NCBI RefSeq assembly: GCF_004217135.1
Contig: NZ_SHKK01000001.1
Location: 2,170,001-2,234,000, forward strand
Direction: 5' to 3'
Source: Micromonospora violae
GTDB taxonomy: Bacteria > Actinomycetota > Actinomycetes > Mycobacteriales > Micromonosporaceae
DNA length: 64,000 nt
Of the stretch, positions 1 through 7,687 are shown one piece after another; the first letter of the stretch is position 1; each line of letters begins with the position of its first letter. The notes under the pieces are model-generated. The model saw nothing but the letters and a program-made list of their open reading frames with translations, did not search any database and was not told the DNA's origin. A program made the translations under genes and the position numbers.

Positions 1-1424
1 AGCAGGGTGAACTTCAGGAAGTGTCGGCCGTCCACCCGGGTCCCGGCGACCACGGCGAGACCGGACGCGGCGAGGGCCTCGCGGGCGTGCAGGTTGGCGG
101 CGTCGGCCAGCTCACGGCCGGGGCCGGTGGGCAGGTAGCGGAAGACGACGGTGCTCAGCTCGGAGCGGGTCACCACCTCGAAGCGCGGGTCTTCGCTGAC
201 CAGGTGCCAGGCGTCGGCGGCCCGGTCGACGACCTCGTCGAAGAGCGCGCCGAGCGCGTCCGGGCCCATCACCCGCAGGGTGAGCCAGAGCTTCAGCGCG
301 TCGAAGCGGCGGGTGGTCTGCAAACTCTTGTCGACCTGGTTGGGGATGCGCTGCTGCACCATCCGCGCCGGGTTGAGGTAGTCGGCGTGGTAGGTGGCGT
401 GCCGCAGCGCCCGCCGGTCGCGGACCAGCAGCGCGCTGGAGCTGACCGGCTGGAAGAACGACTTGTGGAAGTCGACGGTCACCGAATCGGCCCGCTCGAT
501 GCCGTCGAGCAGGTGCCGGCGCGTGGGCGAGACGAGCAGACCGCAGCCGTACGCGGCGTCCACGTGCAGCCAGACGCCGGCTGCCGTGCAGATCCCGGCC
601 AGGTCGGTGAGCGGGTCGATCGAGCCGAAGTCGGTGGTGCCGGCGGTGCCGACGACGGCCATCACCACCAGACCGGCCTGGCGGCACCGCGCGATCTCCT
701 CGCGGACGGCGGCCGGTTGGATCCGTCGCCGGGCGTCGGTGGGTACCGCGATCACCGCGTCCGGGGCGAGGCCGAGCAGTTTGGCCGACTTCTGCACGCT
801 GAAGTGACCGGCGGCGGAGGTGAGCACCCGCAGCCGGGGCAGCAGCTCGGCGCGCGCGGCCGGGCCGATGGCGTCGGCGCACGCCTCCTCCCGGGCCAGC
901 AGCAGCGCCTGGAGGTTGGACTGGCTGCCGCCGCTGGTGAAGATGCCGTCGGCGCGGGGGCCGAGGCCGATCCGCTCGGCGGTCCAGTCGATCAACCGGC
1001 GCTCGATGAGGGTGGCCCCGGCGCTCTGGTCCCAGGTGTCCAGGGAGGAGTTCACGGCGGTGAGCACCGCCTCGCCGAGCAGTGCCGGGATGGCCACCGG
1101 GCAGTTGAGGTGGGCCAGGTAGCGGGGGTGGTGGAACCAGACGGCGTCGCGCAGGTAGACGTCCTCCAGTTCGTCCAGCGCGGCGCCCGCGTCGCCCAGC
1201 GGACGGTCCAGGTCCACCCGGTCGACCAGCGGGGCCAGCTCGGCCGGCGTGATCCCGGTGCCGGGACGGTCCACGGTGGCCACGCGGCGGGCGACCCGGT
1301 CGACGCCGTCGGCGATCGTCCGGCGGTACTGCTCGACCGAGCCGCCATGCAGCAGGTGGGCCCGTGCGGTGGTCGACGCCGGTGGTGGCGTGGTGGTCTC
1401 GACGGGGTACGTCGGCACGGTCAC
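1..1424 (-). CDS. desA: DesA-type lysine/diamine decarboxylase (PLP, group II), C-terminus cut by window edge
   Basis: PLP-dependent decarboxylase of the group II family, cytosolic. In desferrioxamine pathways this enzyme decarboxylates lysine to cadaverine. The reading frame shows HVDAAYG (PLP-ring Asp) followed by DFHKSFFQPVSSSA, whose Lys (about residue 321) is the Schiff-base lysine in family members. The last visible residues, GRHFLKFTLL, match the usual end of the large domain, so only a few tens of residues are missing beyond base 1. The GTG start at 1424 follows a GGAAGGA ribosome site. The gene lies 73 bp downstream of a ferri-siderophore binding-protein gene on the same strand, which supports DesA over a glutamate or aromatic amino-acid decarboxylase. 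desB, desC and desD would be expected to the left of the window. The decarboxylase call is firm; the substrate is inferred from context. Confidence 0.82.
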   Translation of the reverse strand, partial: MTVPTYPVETTTPPPASTTARAHLLHGGSVEQYRRTIADGVDRVARRVATVDRPGTGITPAELAPLVDRVDLDRPLGDAGAALDELEDVYLRDAVWFHHPRYLAHLNCPVAIPALLGEAVLTAVNSSLDTWDQSAGATLIERRLIDWTAERIGLGPRADGIFTSGGSQSNLQALLLAREEACADAIGPAARAELLPRLRVLTSAAGHFSVQKSAKLLGLAPDAVIAVPTDARRRIQPAAVREEIARCRQAGLVVMAVVGTAGTTDFGSIDPLTDLAGICTAAGVWLHVDAAYGCGLLVSPTRRHLLDGIERADSVTVDFHKSFFQPVSSSALLVRDRRALRHATYHADYLNPARMVQQRIPNQVDKSLQTTRRFDALKLWLTLRVMGPDALGALFDEVVDRAADAWHLVSEDPRFEVVTRSELSTVVFRYLPTGPGRELADAANLHAREALAASGLAVVAGTRVDGRHFLKFTL

Positions 1425-1459
1425 GGAATGTCCTTCCACGTTCTCGACGCCGGAACCGA

Positions 1460-1485
1460 CCCCAGGCGCGGCGGTGCGCCTGGGG
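1460..1485 (-). other. Perfect 10-bp hairpin between siderophore-binding gene and desA
   Basis: Arms CCCCAGGCGC (1460-1469) and GCGCCTGGGG (1476-1485) around a 6-nt loop. There is no U-run, so it is not a classical intrinsic terminator. It lies in the 73-bp gap between two co-directional genes. It could set unequal expression (partial termination or mRNA processing) between transporter protein and biosynthetic enzyme; that role is inferred. Confidence 0.5.
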
Positions 1486-1497
1486 AATCGGTGTCCG

Positions 1498-2529
1498 TCA
1501 GCTGACCTTCTTCGCGTTCCGGATGGCGGTGGCGAGGTTCTCCAACAGCGGAGCGGAGCCGGCGTACGAGAAGCGGGGCACCGCGTCCCATGCGCTCACC
1601 TGGTTGGCCTTGACCGCCGGCAGCTGCTGCCAGGTCGGTTTGGCGGTGAGGTCCTTGGCCTGTAGCGCGGTGCTGCGGTTGTCCAGCAGGATCAGGTCGG
1701 CCGGGAACTTGCCGGCGCTCTCCCAGCTCAGCGCCTCGAAGTAGTCGCCGGCTTCGAGCTTGGTGGGGACCACGATGTCGACGCCCAACTCGGCGAAGTA
1801 CATCAGGTCGGTGCTGACCTTCGGGTTGGAGACGTAGAAGAGGTCGGGGCTGCCGGAGCAGGCCATCACCTTGATCCCGGGGTTGGCCTTGACCGCCTGC
1901 CGGACCGCCTCGGCGGCGGCCTCGAAGCGGGCCTTCGCGTCGGTGACCTTCTTCGCGGACAGGTCCGCGCCGAGCGATGCGGCCAGTGCCGCGTACCGCT
2001 CGATGGGCCTGGTCATCGGCACCCGGGCGGTGGTGATCGCCACACTGGGCGCCAGCGGGAGGATCTTGGCCTTGCTCTCGTCCGGCACGTACCAGAGCGC
2101 GTCCGGGTCGTACATGTGGGTGACCAGCAGGTCGGGGCGCAGGGCCGCGTACTTCTCCAGGCTGAATTCGCCCCACACGTTGCCGAGGATCTCGACGCCC
2201 TCGATGTTCAGGTCACCGGCTTGGGGGTCGGCCGTGCCATCGGCCCGCTTGGTCTCACCGAACACGCCCACGAGCTGCTTGTCGAGACCGAAATCGATCA
2301 GTGCCGCCGCCACGCCGGTGAAGGCCACCACGCGGGTCGGACGGGCCGCCGCCTCGACCTTCGTGCTGCGGTCGTCGGTGAACGACCAGGGGCCACTTCC
2401 GTTGGCGGAGGCGGGTTTCGCGGCGTCGTCCTTGCCACAGGCGGCGAGCAGGGTGGCCAGCGCGGCAGCGCCACCGGCGGCCAACAGGCCACGACGGGAG
2501 AGGCGACGGGCGGACAGGGCATCGGGCAT
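1498..2529 (-). CDS. Iron-siderophore ABC transporter substrate-binding lipoprotein (FecB/FhuD family)
   Basis: 343-residue extracytoplasmic binding lipoprotein. The N-terminus has a twin-arginine-like stretch (SRRGLLAAGG), a short hydrophobic segment and the lipobox LLAAC (Cys about residue 31). The mature part has the periplasmic-binding layout of the BtuF/FhuD/FecB class: RPTRVVAFTG near residue 64, EKYAALRPDLLVTHMYDPDA near 126, then a long helix to a C-terminal lobe. It should deliver a ferric siderophore to the two permeases encoded divergently from 2603. Upstream, between the two start codons, lies an iron box at 2580-2597, so repression by a DmdR/IdeR-type regulator is expected. Hydroxamate (ferrioxamine) specificity is inferred from the neighbouring DesA-type gene. 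Confidence 0.88.
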   Translation of the reverse strand: MPDALSARRLSRRGLLAAGGAAALATLLAACGKDDAAKPASANGSGPWSFTDDRSTKVEAAARPTRVVAFTGVAAALIDFGLDKQLVGVFGETKRADGTADPQAGDLNIEGVEILGNVWGEFSLEKYAALRPDLLVTHMYDPDALWYVPDESKAKILPLAPSVAITTARVPMTRPIERYAALAASLGADLSAKKVTDAKARFEAAAEAVRQAVKANPGIKVMACSGSPDLFYVSNPKVSTDLMYFAELGVDIVVPTKLEAGDYFEALSWESAGKFPADLILLDNRSTALQAKDLTAKPTWQQLPAVKANQVSAWDAVPRFSYAGSAPLLENLATAIRNAKKVS

Positions 2530-2579
2530 GGTGGTGTCTTTCGATCAAGGGTTGGCCGGACTCGACCAGGGCAGCGGGG

Positions 2580-2597
2580 TTAGGTTAGCCTAACCTC
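2580..2597. promoter_or_regulatory. Iron box (IdeR/DmdR operator)
   Basis: TTAGGTTAGCCTAACCTC fits the actinobacterial iron-box consensus TTAGGTTAGGCTAACCTAA at nearly all positions. It sits in the 73-bp divergent interval between the binding-protein gene (starts 2529, minus) and the permease gene (about 2603, plus), so one operator can control both arms. Family knowledge: Fe(II)-loaded IdeR/DmdR represses from such boxes. Confidence 0.9.
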
Positions 2598-2602
2598 GGT
2601 CA

Positions 2603-3715
2603 TTGTCAACAGCGGTTCGCCGTGTCGCCACCACCCCGGAGCCCACACTGGACGCCACACCCACCGTCACCCGACCGGCACCGTCCGTGCCGGCCAGGGG
2701 TACGGCCGCACCCCCGAGCCGGCGTGGCCGCCGGGCCGCCCGGTCCGCCGGCCTCATCACCGCCGTGGCGCTGCTCGTGGTGATCGTGGTGCTCAGCATC
2801 GCGGTCGGCGCGAAGGCCATGCCGCTCGCCGACGTCTGGTCCGGGTTGCTGCACCGCGACGCCACCGAGTACGCCGTGGTGCACAAGATGCGCCTGCCCC
2901 GCACCCTGCTCGGGCTGCTCGCCGGCACCGCCCTCGGGGTGGCGGGCGCGGTCATGCAGGCCCTGACCCGCAACCCCCTCGCTGATCCCGGCCTGCTCGG
3001 CATCAACGCCGGTGCCTCCGCGGCCGTCGCCACCGCCGCCGCGTTCCTGGGCGTCACCGCCGTCGGCGGCCACGTCTGGTTCGCGTTGCTCGGCGCGGCG
3101 GCGGTGACGGCACTCGTCTACGCCGTCGGTGGCGGACGGGGTGCCACCCCGGCCCGGCTCGCGTTGGCCGGGGCGGCGCTCAACGCCACCCTCTACTCCT
3201 ACGTGAGCGCGGTGATGCTGCTCGACACCGCCTCGCTGGAGCGGCTGCGCTTCTGGACGGTCGGCTCACTGGCCAACGCGGACTCCGCGACCGTCCGCCG
3301 GGTGCTGCCGTTCATCCTGGTCGGGCTGCTGGTCGCGCTCGGCACGGCCCGTCCGCTGAACGCGCTCGCGCTCGGCGACGACGCGGCCCGAGCCCTCGGT
3401 GCCCGGCCCGCGCTGATCCGCGCCGCCGTGATCGTCGCGGTCACCCTGCTCTGCGGCGCGGCGACCGCCGCGTGCGGCCCGATCGTCTTCGTCGGGCTGC
3501 TGGTGCCGCACCTGGTCCGCGCCCTGACCGGCCCGGACCTGCGCTGGCTGCTGCCGTACTGCGCGGTGCTCGCGCCCGCGTTGCTGCTCGGCGCCGACGT
3601 GCTCGGCCGGGTGCTCGGCCGGCCCGGGGAACTCCAGGTCGGCATGGTGACCGCCGTGCTGGGCGGCCCGCTCTTCCTGTGGCTGGTCACCCGCCGACCG
3701 GTGGCCCAGCCGTGA
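2603..3715 (+). CDS. Iron-siderophore ABC transporter permease (FecCD family), first subunit
   Basis: 370-residue inner-membrane permease of the BtuC/FecCD family. After a basic, proline-rich N-terminus of about 40 residues, hydrophobic helices begin with AGLITAVALLVVIVVLSIAV. Family landmarks follow: RLPRTLLGLLAGTALGVAGA near 92, LTRNPLADPGLLGINAGA near 120, and GPIVFVGLLVPHLVR near 292. No good ATG or ribosome site precedes the ORF. TTG at 2603, only 5 bp after the iron box, is the outermost start, so the true start may be an internal GTG or the mRNA may be leaderless. The stop overlaps the next permease start (GTGA), implying translational coupling. Confidence 0.88.
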   Translation: MSTAVRRVATTPEPTLDATPTVTRPAPSVPARGTAAPPSRRGRRAARSAGLITAVALLVVIVVLSIAVGAKAMPLADVWSGLLHRDATEYAVVHKMRLPRTLLGLLAGTALGVAGAVMQALTRNPLADPGLLGINAGASAAVATAAAFLGVTAVGGHVWFALLGAAAVTALVYAVGGGRGATPARLALAGAALNATLYSYVSAVMLLDTASLERLRFWTVGSLANADSATVRRVLPFILVGLLVALGTARPLNALALGDDAARALGARPALIRAAVIVAVTLLCGAATAACGPIVFVGLLVPHLVRALTGPDLRWLLPYCAVLAPALLLGADVLGRVLGRPGELQVGMVTAVLGGPLFLWLVTRRPVAQP

Positions 3716-4740
3716 GCGTCATCCGTACCCCTGGGGGGTTGTCGGTGCGGTTCCGCCCCCGCGCGTTGGGTGTCGGCGTCGGCGCGGCGCTGCTCGCGGC
3801 GGGGTTCGGCCTGGTGGCCCTGGGCAGTGGTGACTACCCGATGGGGCCGACCGACGTGCTGCGCACGCTGACCGGCGGTGGCACCGTGGCCGAGCAGTTC
3901 ATCGTGTACGAGCTGCGACTGCCCCGGCTGGTCACCGCCCTGTTGGTCGGTGCGGCGCTGGCTCTCGCCGGCACGCTGTTCCAGTCGCTGGTGCGCAACC
4001 CGCTGGGCAGCCCGGACATCCTGGGCTTCACCCAGGGCGCGTCGACCGGGGCGCTGGTGGTGGTCGTCCTCGGCGGCAGCAGCCTGGCCCTCGCGGGCGC
4101 GGCGGTCGTCGGTGGTCTCGGTACCGGCCTGGTGATCTACACGCTCGCGTGGCGGCGCGGTGTGCACGGCTACCGGCTCATCCTGGTCGGCATCGGGGTG
4201 GCCGCGATCCTGACCGGTGTCAACGGCTACCTGCTGACCCGGGCACCGCTGATGGACGCCGCCCGCGCGGTGCTCTGGCTCACCGGCAGCCTGGACGGGC
4301 GCGGCTGGGTCAACGCCGGGCCGCTGCTCGCCGTCCTGGTCGTCGTGGCGCCGCTGGTGCTCGTCGGCTGCGCCCCGGCGCTGCGGATGATGGAGCTGGG
4401 CGACGACGCGGCCAGCGCCGTGGGCGTGCCGGTACGCCGGCTACGCCTGGTGCTGCTCGCCGCCGCCGTGCTGCTGGTGTCGTTCGCGGCGGCCGCCGCC
4501 GGGCCGGTGGCCTTCGTGGCACTCGTCGCCCCGCACCTGGCGAAACGCCTCACTCGGGCACCCGGCCCGAACCTGCTGGCGTCGATGGCCGTCGGCGCGG
4601 CGCTGCTGGCCGGCGCCGACCTGCTGGCCCAACGCGCGTTCGCCGGGCACCAACTCCCGGTCGGCGTGGTGACCGGCGTGATCGGCGGCGGTTACCTGGT
4701 CTGGCTGCTGGCGATGGAACGCCGGGCGGGCCGGCTGTGA
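3712..4740 (+). CDS. Iron-siderophore ABC transporter permease (FecCD family), second subunit
   Basis: 342-residue membrane permease, the partner of the preceding gene; FecCD systems usually work as heterodimers. Visible family motifs are RLPRLVTALLVGAALALAGT, then SLVRNPLGSPDILGFTQGAS, and near the C-terminus GPVAFVALVAPHLAKRLTR. About nine to ten membrane helices can be traced. The GTG start at 3712 overlaps the upstream TGA by four bases; longer in-frame upstream extensions would lie inside the first permease gene and are rejected. Stop at 4740, 29 bp before the ATPase ATG. Confidence 0.9.
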   Translation: MSVIRTPGGLSVRFRPRALGVGVGAALLAAGFGLVALGSGDYPMGPTDVLRTLTGGGTVAEQFIVYELRLPRLVTALLVGAALALAGTLFQSLVRNPLGSPDILGFTQGASTGALVVVVLGGSSLALAGAAVVGGLGTGLVIYTLAWRRGVHGYRLILVGIGVAAILTGVNGYLLTRAPLMDAARAVLWLTGSLDGRGWVNAGPLLAVLVVVAPLVLVGCAPALRMMELGDDAASAVGVPVRRLRLVLLAAAVLLVSFAAAAAGPVAFVALVAPHLAKRLTRAPGPNLLASMAVGAALLAGADLLAQRAFAGHQLPVGVVTGVIGGGYLVWLLAMERRAGRL

Positions 4741-4769
4741 AGAATCGTGACGCCCTCGAAGGAGCACCC

Positions 4770-5582
4770 ATGCGACCCGGCGATTCCCGGCTCGGCGGCA
4801 CCGCGCTGACCCTCGCCTACGACCAGCGCACCATCGCCGAGAACCTCACCGTGGCGGTGCCCGACCGATCCTTCACGGTGATCATCGGCCCGAACGCGTG
4901 CGGCAAGTCGACGCTGCTGCGCGCACTGTCCCGGATGCTGCGCCCCAGCGCCGGTGCGGTGCTGCTGGACGGGCGCGACATTCACGACCTGCCGGCCCGC
5001 ACGGTGGCCCGTACGCTCGGCCTGCTGCCGCAGTCGTCGATCGCACCGGACGGCATCAGCGTCGCCGAACTGGTCGCCCGCGGTCGCTACCCCCACCAGG
5101 GGCTGCTGCGGCAGTGGTCGCGCGAGGACGAACGGGTGGTCGACGAGTCGATGGCCGCGACCGGGGTCGACGACCTCGCCGACCGGGCGGTGGACGAGCT
5201 GTCCGGCGGGCAGCGGCAGCGGGTCTGGATCGCCATGGCGCTGGCCCAGCAGACGCCCCTGCTGCTGCTCGACGAGCCGACCACGTACCTCGACATCGCC
5301 CACCAGATCGAGATCCTGGACCTCTGCGCCCGGCTGCACGAGGAGCAGGGCCGCACCCTGGTCGCGGTGCTGCACGACCTGAACCACGCGGCCCGCTACG
5401 CCACCCACCTGATCGCCATGCGCGACGGACGCGTGGTGGCCGCCGGGGAGCCGGCGTCGGTGGTCACCGCCGACCTGGTGGCGGAGGTGTTCGGGCTGCC
5501 CTGCCGGGTCATCGACGACCCCGAGACGGGCACCCCGTTGGTCATCCCCGCGGCCCGCCGCCGCGCTGTCGAGCCGGCATGA
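4770..5582 (+). CDS. Iron-siderophore ABC transporter ATP-binding protein (FepC/FhuC-like)
   Basis: 270-residue cytosolic ATPase that powers the FecCD pair. Walker A is GPNACGKST (about residue 41), Q-loop LLPQSS, signature LSGGQRQR, Walker B LLLLDEPTTYLD, and H-loop VAVLHDLNHAARYA. ATG at 4770 is preceded by GAAGGAGC at good spacing. An alternative GTG at 4737 overlaps the upstream stop and would add 11 residues. The stop overlaps the following ATG (ATGA), so the acylase-family gene is translationally coupled to the transporter. Confidence 0.92.
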   Translation: MRPGDSRLGGTALTLAYDQRTIAENLTVAVPDRSFTVIIGPNACGKSTLLRALSRMLRPSAGAVLLDGRDIHDLPARTVARTLGLLPQSSIAPDGISVAELVARGRYPHQGLLRQWSREDERVVDESMAATGVDDLADRAVDELSGGQRQRVWIAMALAQQTPLLLLDEPTTYLDIAHQIEILDLCARLHEEQGRTLVAVLHDLNHAARYATHLIAMRDGRVVAAGEPASVVTADLVAEVFGLPCRVIDDPETGTPLVIPAARRRAVEPA

Positions 5583-7627
5583 ACGCCCGGCGGTTCCGCG
5601 ATCCGTGGGGGGTGCCGCACCTGCGGGCCGACGACCCGCTCGCCCTCGCCACGGCCCAGGGCCGGGTGACCGCGTACGACCGGGCCTGGCAGATCGAGGT
5701 GGAACGGCACCGGTCCCGGGGCACCAGCGCGGCGTTCCTCGGCCCGGACGCGCTCGGCTGGGACCGGTTCGTCCGGCAGGTCCGGCTCGACGACACCGCA
5801 CGGCGCTGCCACACGGCACTGGACCCGGCGACCGCCGAATGGGTGGGCGCCTACGTCGACGGCGTCAACGCCGGTCTCGCCGCCGGGGCGGCCCGGTCGC
5901 CGGAGTTCGCCGCCACCGGGCTGCGCCCGGGCCGGTGGGAGCCGTGGACGCCGCTCGCGGTCTGGCTGGGCCACCACATCCTGTTCGCCGGGTTCCCCGG
6001 CAAGCTCTGGCGCGAGCACGTGGCGCGGCGGCTCGGGCCGGAGGCGGTCGACCTGTTCGCCACCGACGGGCCGGCCGTGGCCGGCAGCAACGGGTGGCTG
6101 CTCGCCGCCGAGCGCACCGGCACCGGGGCCGCGCTGCTCGCTGGCGACCCGCACCGGTTCCTGGAGGACCCCGGCGTCTACCAGCAGATCCGGCTGGCCT
6201 GCCCGGAGTACGACGTGGTCGGGCTGGCGGTGCCGGGTGTGCCGGGCATCGCGCACTTCGGCCACACCGGGAAGGTGGCCTGGGCGATCACCAACGCGAT
6301 GGCCGACTACCAGGACGTGTACGCGGAGCGGCTGCGCCGCGACGGCACCCGGGTGCAGGCGCTCGGCCCGGACGGCTGGCGTCCGGCGCACCGCCACGTC
6401 GAGACGATCGACGTGGCCGGTGCCGACCCGGTCCAGGTCGAGGTGGTGGAGACCGACCGTGGCCCGGTGATCGCCGGCGGGCCGGACGACGAGACGGCGC
6501 TGAGCCTGCGCTACCCGCCCCGGGTCCGGGGTGACCTCGGTTTCGCGGCGCTCCCGGAGCTGCTTCGCGCCCGGACCGTGGCCGATATCGACCACGCGCT
6601 GCGGCACTGGGTGGAGCCGGTCAACGTGGTGCAGGCGGCGGACACCGCCGGTGGGCTGCTGCACCGGGTCGCCGGGGCGGTGCCGGTCCGGCACCCGGAG
6701 AACGGCCGGCGGGTGGTCCCCGGCTGGGACGCCGCGCACTCCTGGCAGGGTTGGCACGCGCCGATGCCCCGCGCCGAGGTGGTCGGGCGGGCGGTGATGG
6801 CCAACGAACGCGGGCTGGCGGCGCCACTCGGAGTGGAGTTCGCCGCAGGGCACCGGGCGCGCCGCATCGCCGAGCTGCTCGACGCGGGTTCGGCCTGGAC
6901 GGCCGGCGAGCTGGCCACCGTGCACACCGACACGTACCTGGGCGCGGCCGGGCCGCTGCTGACCGTGTTGGAAGGCGTGACCGGGCTCGGCCCGGCCGCC
7001 GCCGCGCTGCGCGAACGGCTGCTGCGCTGGGATCGCCGGATGGCTGCCGACAGCACGGACGCGGCGGCCTACGCCACACTGCGGGCGGCCGTCGTACGCC
7101 GGATCGCCGCCCACCCGGCCCTGGCCGAGCTGGCCGAGCCGCCCGCGTACCCCGAGGTCTTCGCGCCCTGGCTGGCGTTGACGCCGCGCGTCGGTTACGC
7201 GCTGGAGCACCTGCTCGGCGCGACCCCGCTGCCCGGTGTGGACGTCACCGCGCTGGTGGGCGCGGCGGCCGAGGAGGTCGCCGGCGCGGCGGCCGAGGAG
7301 GTGCCCTGGGGGGACCTGCACCGGCTGGTGTCGTGGCGGGCCCTGCCCGGCTCGGACGCCGGGCCCGGCCCCCGGCTCGACGGCGACCACGACTGCGTGT
7401 TGGCGACCTCCAGCGTGCCCGGGGTCACCCACCGGTGCTTCCGAGGGCCGGCGGCGCGTTTCGTCTGGGACCTGGCCTGTCGTGCGGACAGCCGCTGGGT
7501 GGTCCCGCTGGGCGCCTGCGGGGTGCCCGGGGACCCGCACCACGACGACCAGAGCGCCGCGTGGCTGGCCGGGGACCTGCTGCCGGTCAGCACAGACTGG
7601 GAGCAGCTCACCGAGGAACGGGACTGA
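5579..7627 (+). CDS. Penicillin acylase-family N-terminal-nucleophile hydrolase in the siderophore operon
   Basis: 682 residues, the usual length of penicillin/aculeacin acylase precursors, which self-cleave into alpha and beta subunits. The alpha start RDPWGVPHLRADD and the beta start at Ser170 in AGSNGWLLAAERTGTGAALL, followed by AGDPHRF, match the family; Ser170 would be the nucleophile freed by autocleavage after Gly169. Most family members are secreted. Here no signal peptide is visible (MNARRFRDPWGVPH), so it is probably cytosolic. It is coupled by ATGA overlap to the siderophore ATPase. From memory, a penicillin-amidase gene named desG occurs in some actinobacterial des loci and was linked to aryl-acylated desferrioxamines; this could be that gene. 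Acylation versus deacylation cannot be read from sequence. Confidence 0.85.
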   Translation: MNARRFRDPWGVPHLRADDPLALATAQGRVTAYDRAWQIEVERHRSRGTSAAFLGPDALGWDRFVRQVRLDDTARRCHTALDPATAEWVGAYVDGVNAGLAAGAARSPEFAATGLRPGRWEPWTPLAVWLGHHILFAGFPGKLWREHVARRLGPEAVDLFATDGPAVAGSNGWLLAAERTGTGAALLAGDPHRFLEDPGVYQQIRLACPEYDVVGLAVPGVPGIAHFGHTGKVAWAITNAMADYQDVYAERLRRDGTRVQALGPDGWRPAHRHVETIDVAGADPVQVEVVETDRGPVIAGGPDDETALSLRYPPRVRGDLGFAALPELLRARTVADIDHALRHWVEPVNVVQAADTAGGLLHRVAGAVPVRHPENGRRVVPGWDAAHSWQGWHAPMPRAEVVGRAVMANERGLAAPLGVEFAAGHRARRIAELLDAGSAWTAGELATVHTDTYLGAAGPLLTVLEGVTGLGPAAAALRERLLRWDRRMAADSTDAAAYATLRAAVVRRIAAHPALAELAEPPAYPEVFAPWLALTPRVGYALEHLLGATPLPGVDVTALVGAAAEEVAGAAAEEVPWGDLHRLVSWRALPGSDAGPGPRLDGDHDCVLATSSVPGVTHRCFRGPAARFVWDLACRADSRWVVPLGACGVPGDPHHDDQSAAWLAGDLLPVSTDWEQLTEERD

Positions 7628-7631
7628 CCGA

Positions 7632-7677
7632 GCCGGCCGCCGCCGGGGTACGCGAGGCACCCCGGGCGGCGGCCGGC
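7632..7677. terminator. Convergent hairpin terminator
   Basis: Long GC hairpin: arms 7632-7649 and 7659-7677 pair over 18 bases with one bulged G, closing a 9-nt loop. It fills the gap between convergent genes (acylase, plus; S8 protease, minus). There is no U-run, which is common for actinomycete terminators. Confidence 0.6.
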
Positions 7678-7687
7678 CGCGGTGGCG

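Noticed and set aside
21..1505. Long plus-strand open frame opposite desA
   Set aside because: Antisense to a gene with strong decarboxylase motifs; Gly/Arg/Val-rich composition without any domain, a usual shadow in very GC-rich DNA.
4737..5582. Upstream GTG start for the siderophore ATPase
   Set aside because: It overlaps the permease stop by a GTGA but the ribosome site GAAGGAGC favours ATG 4770.
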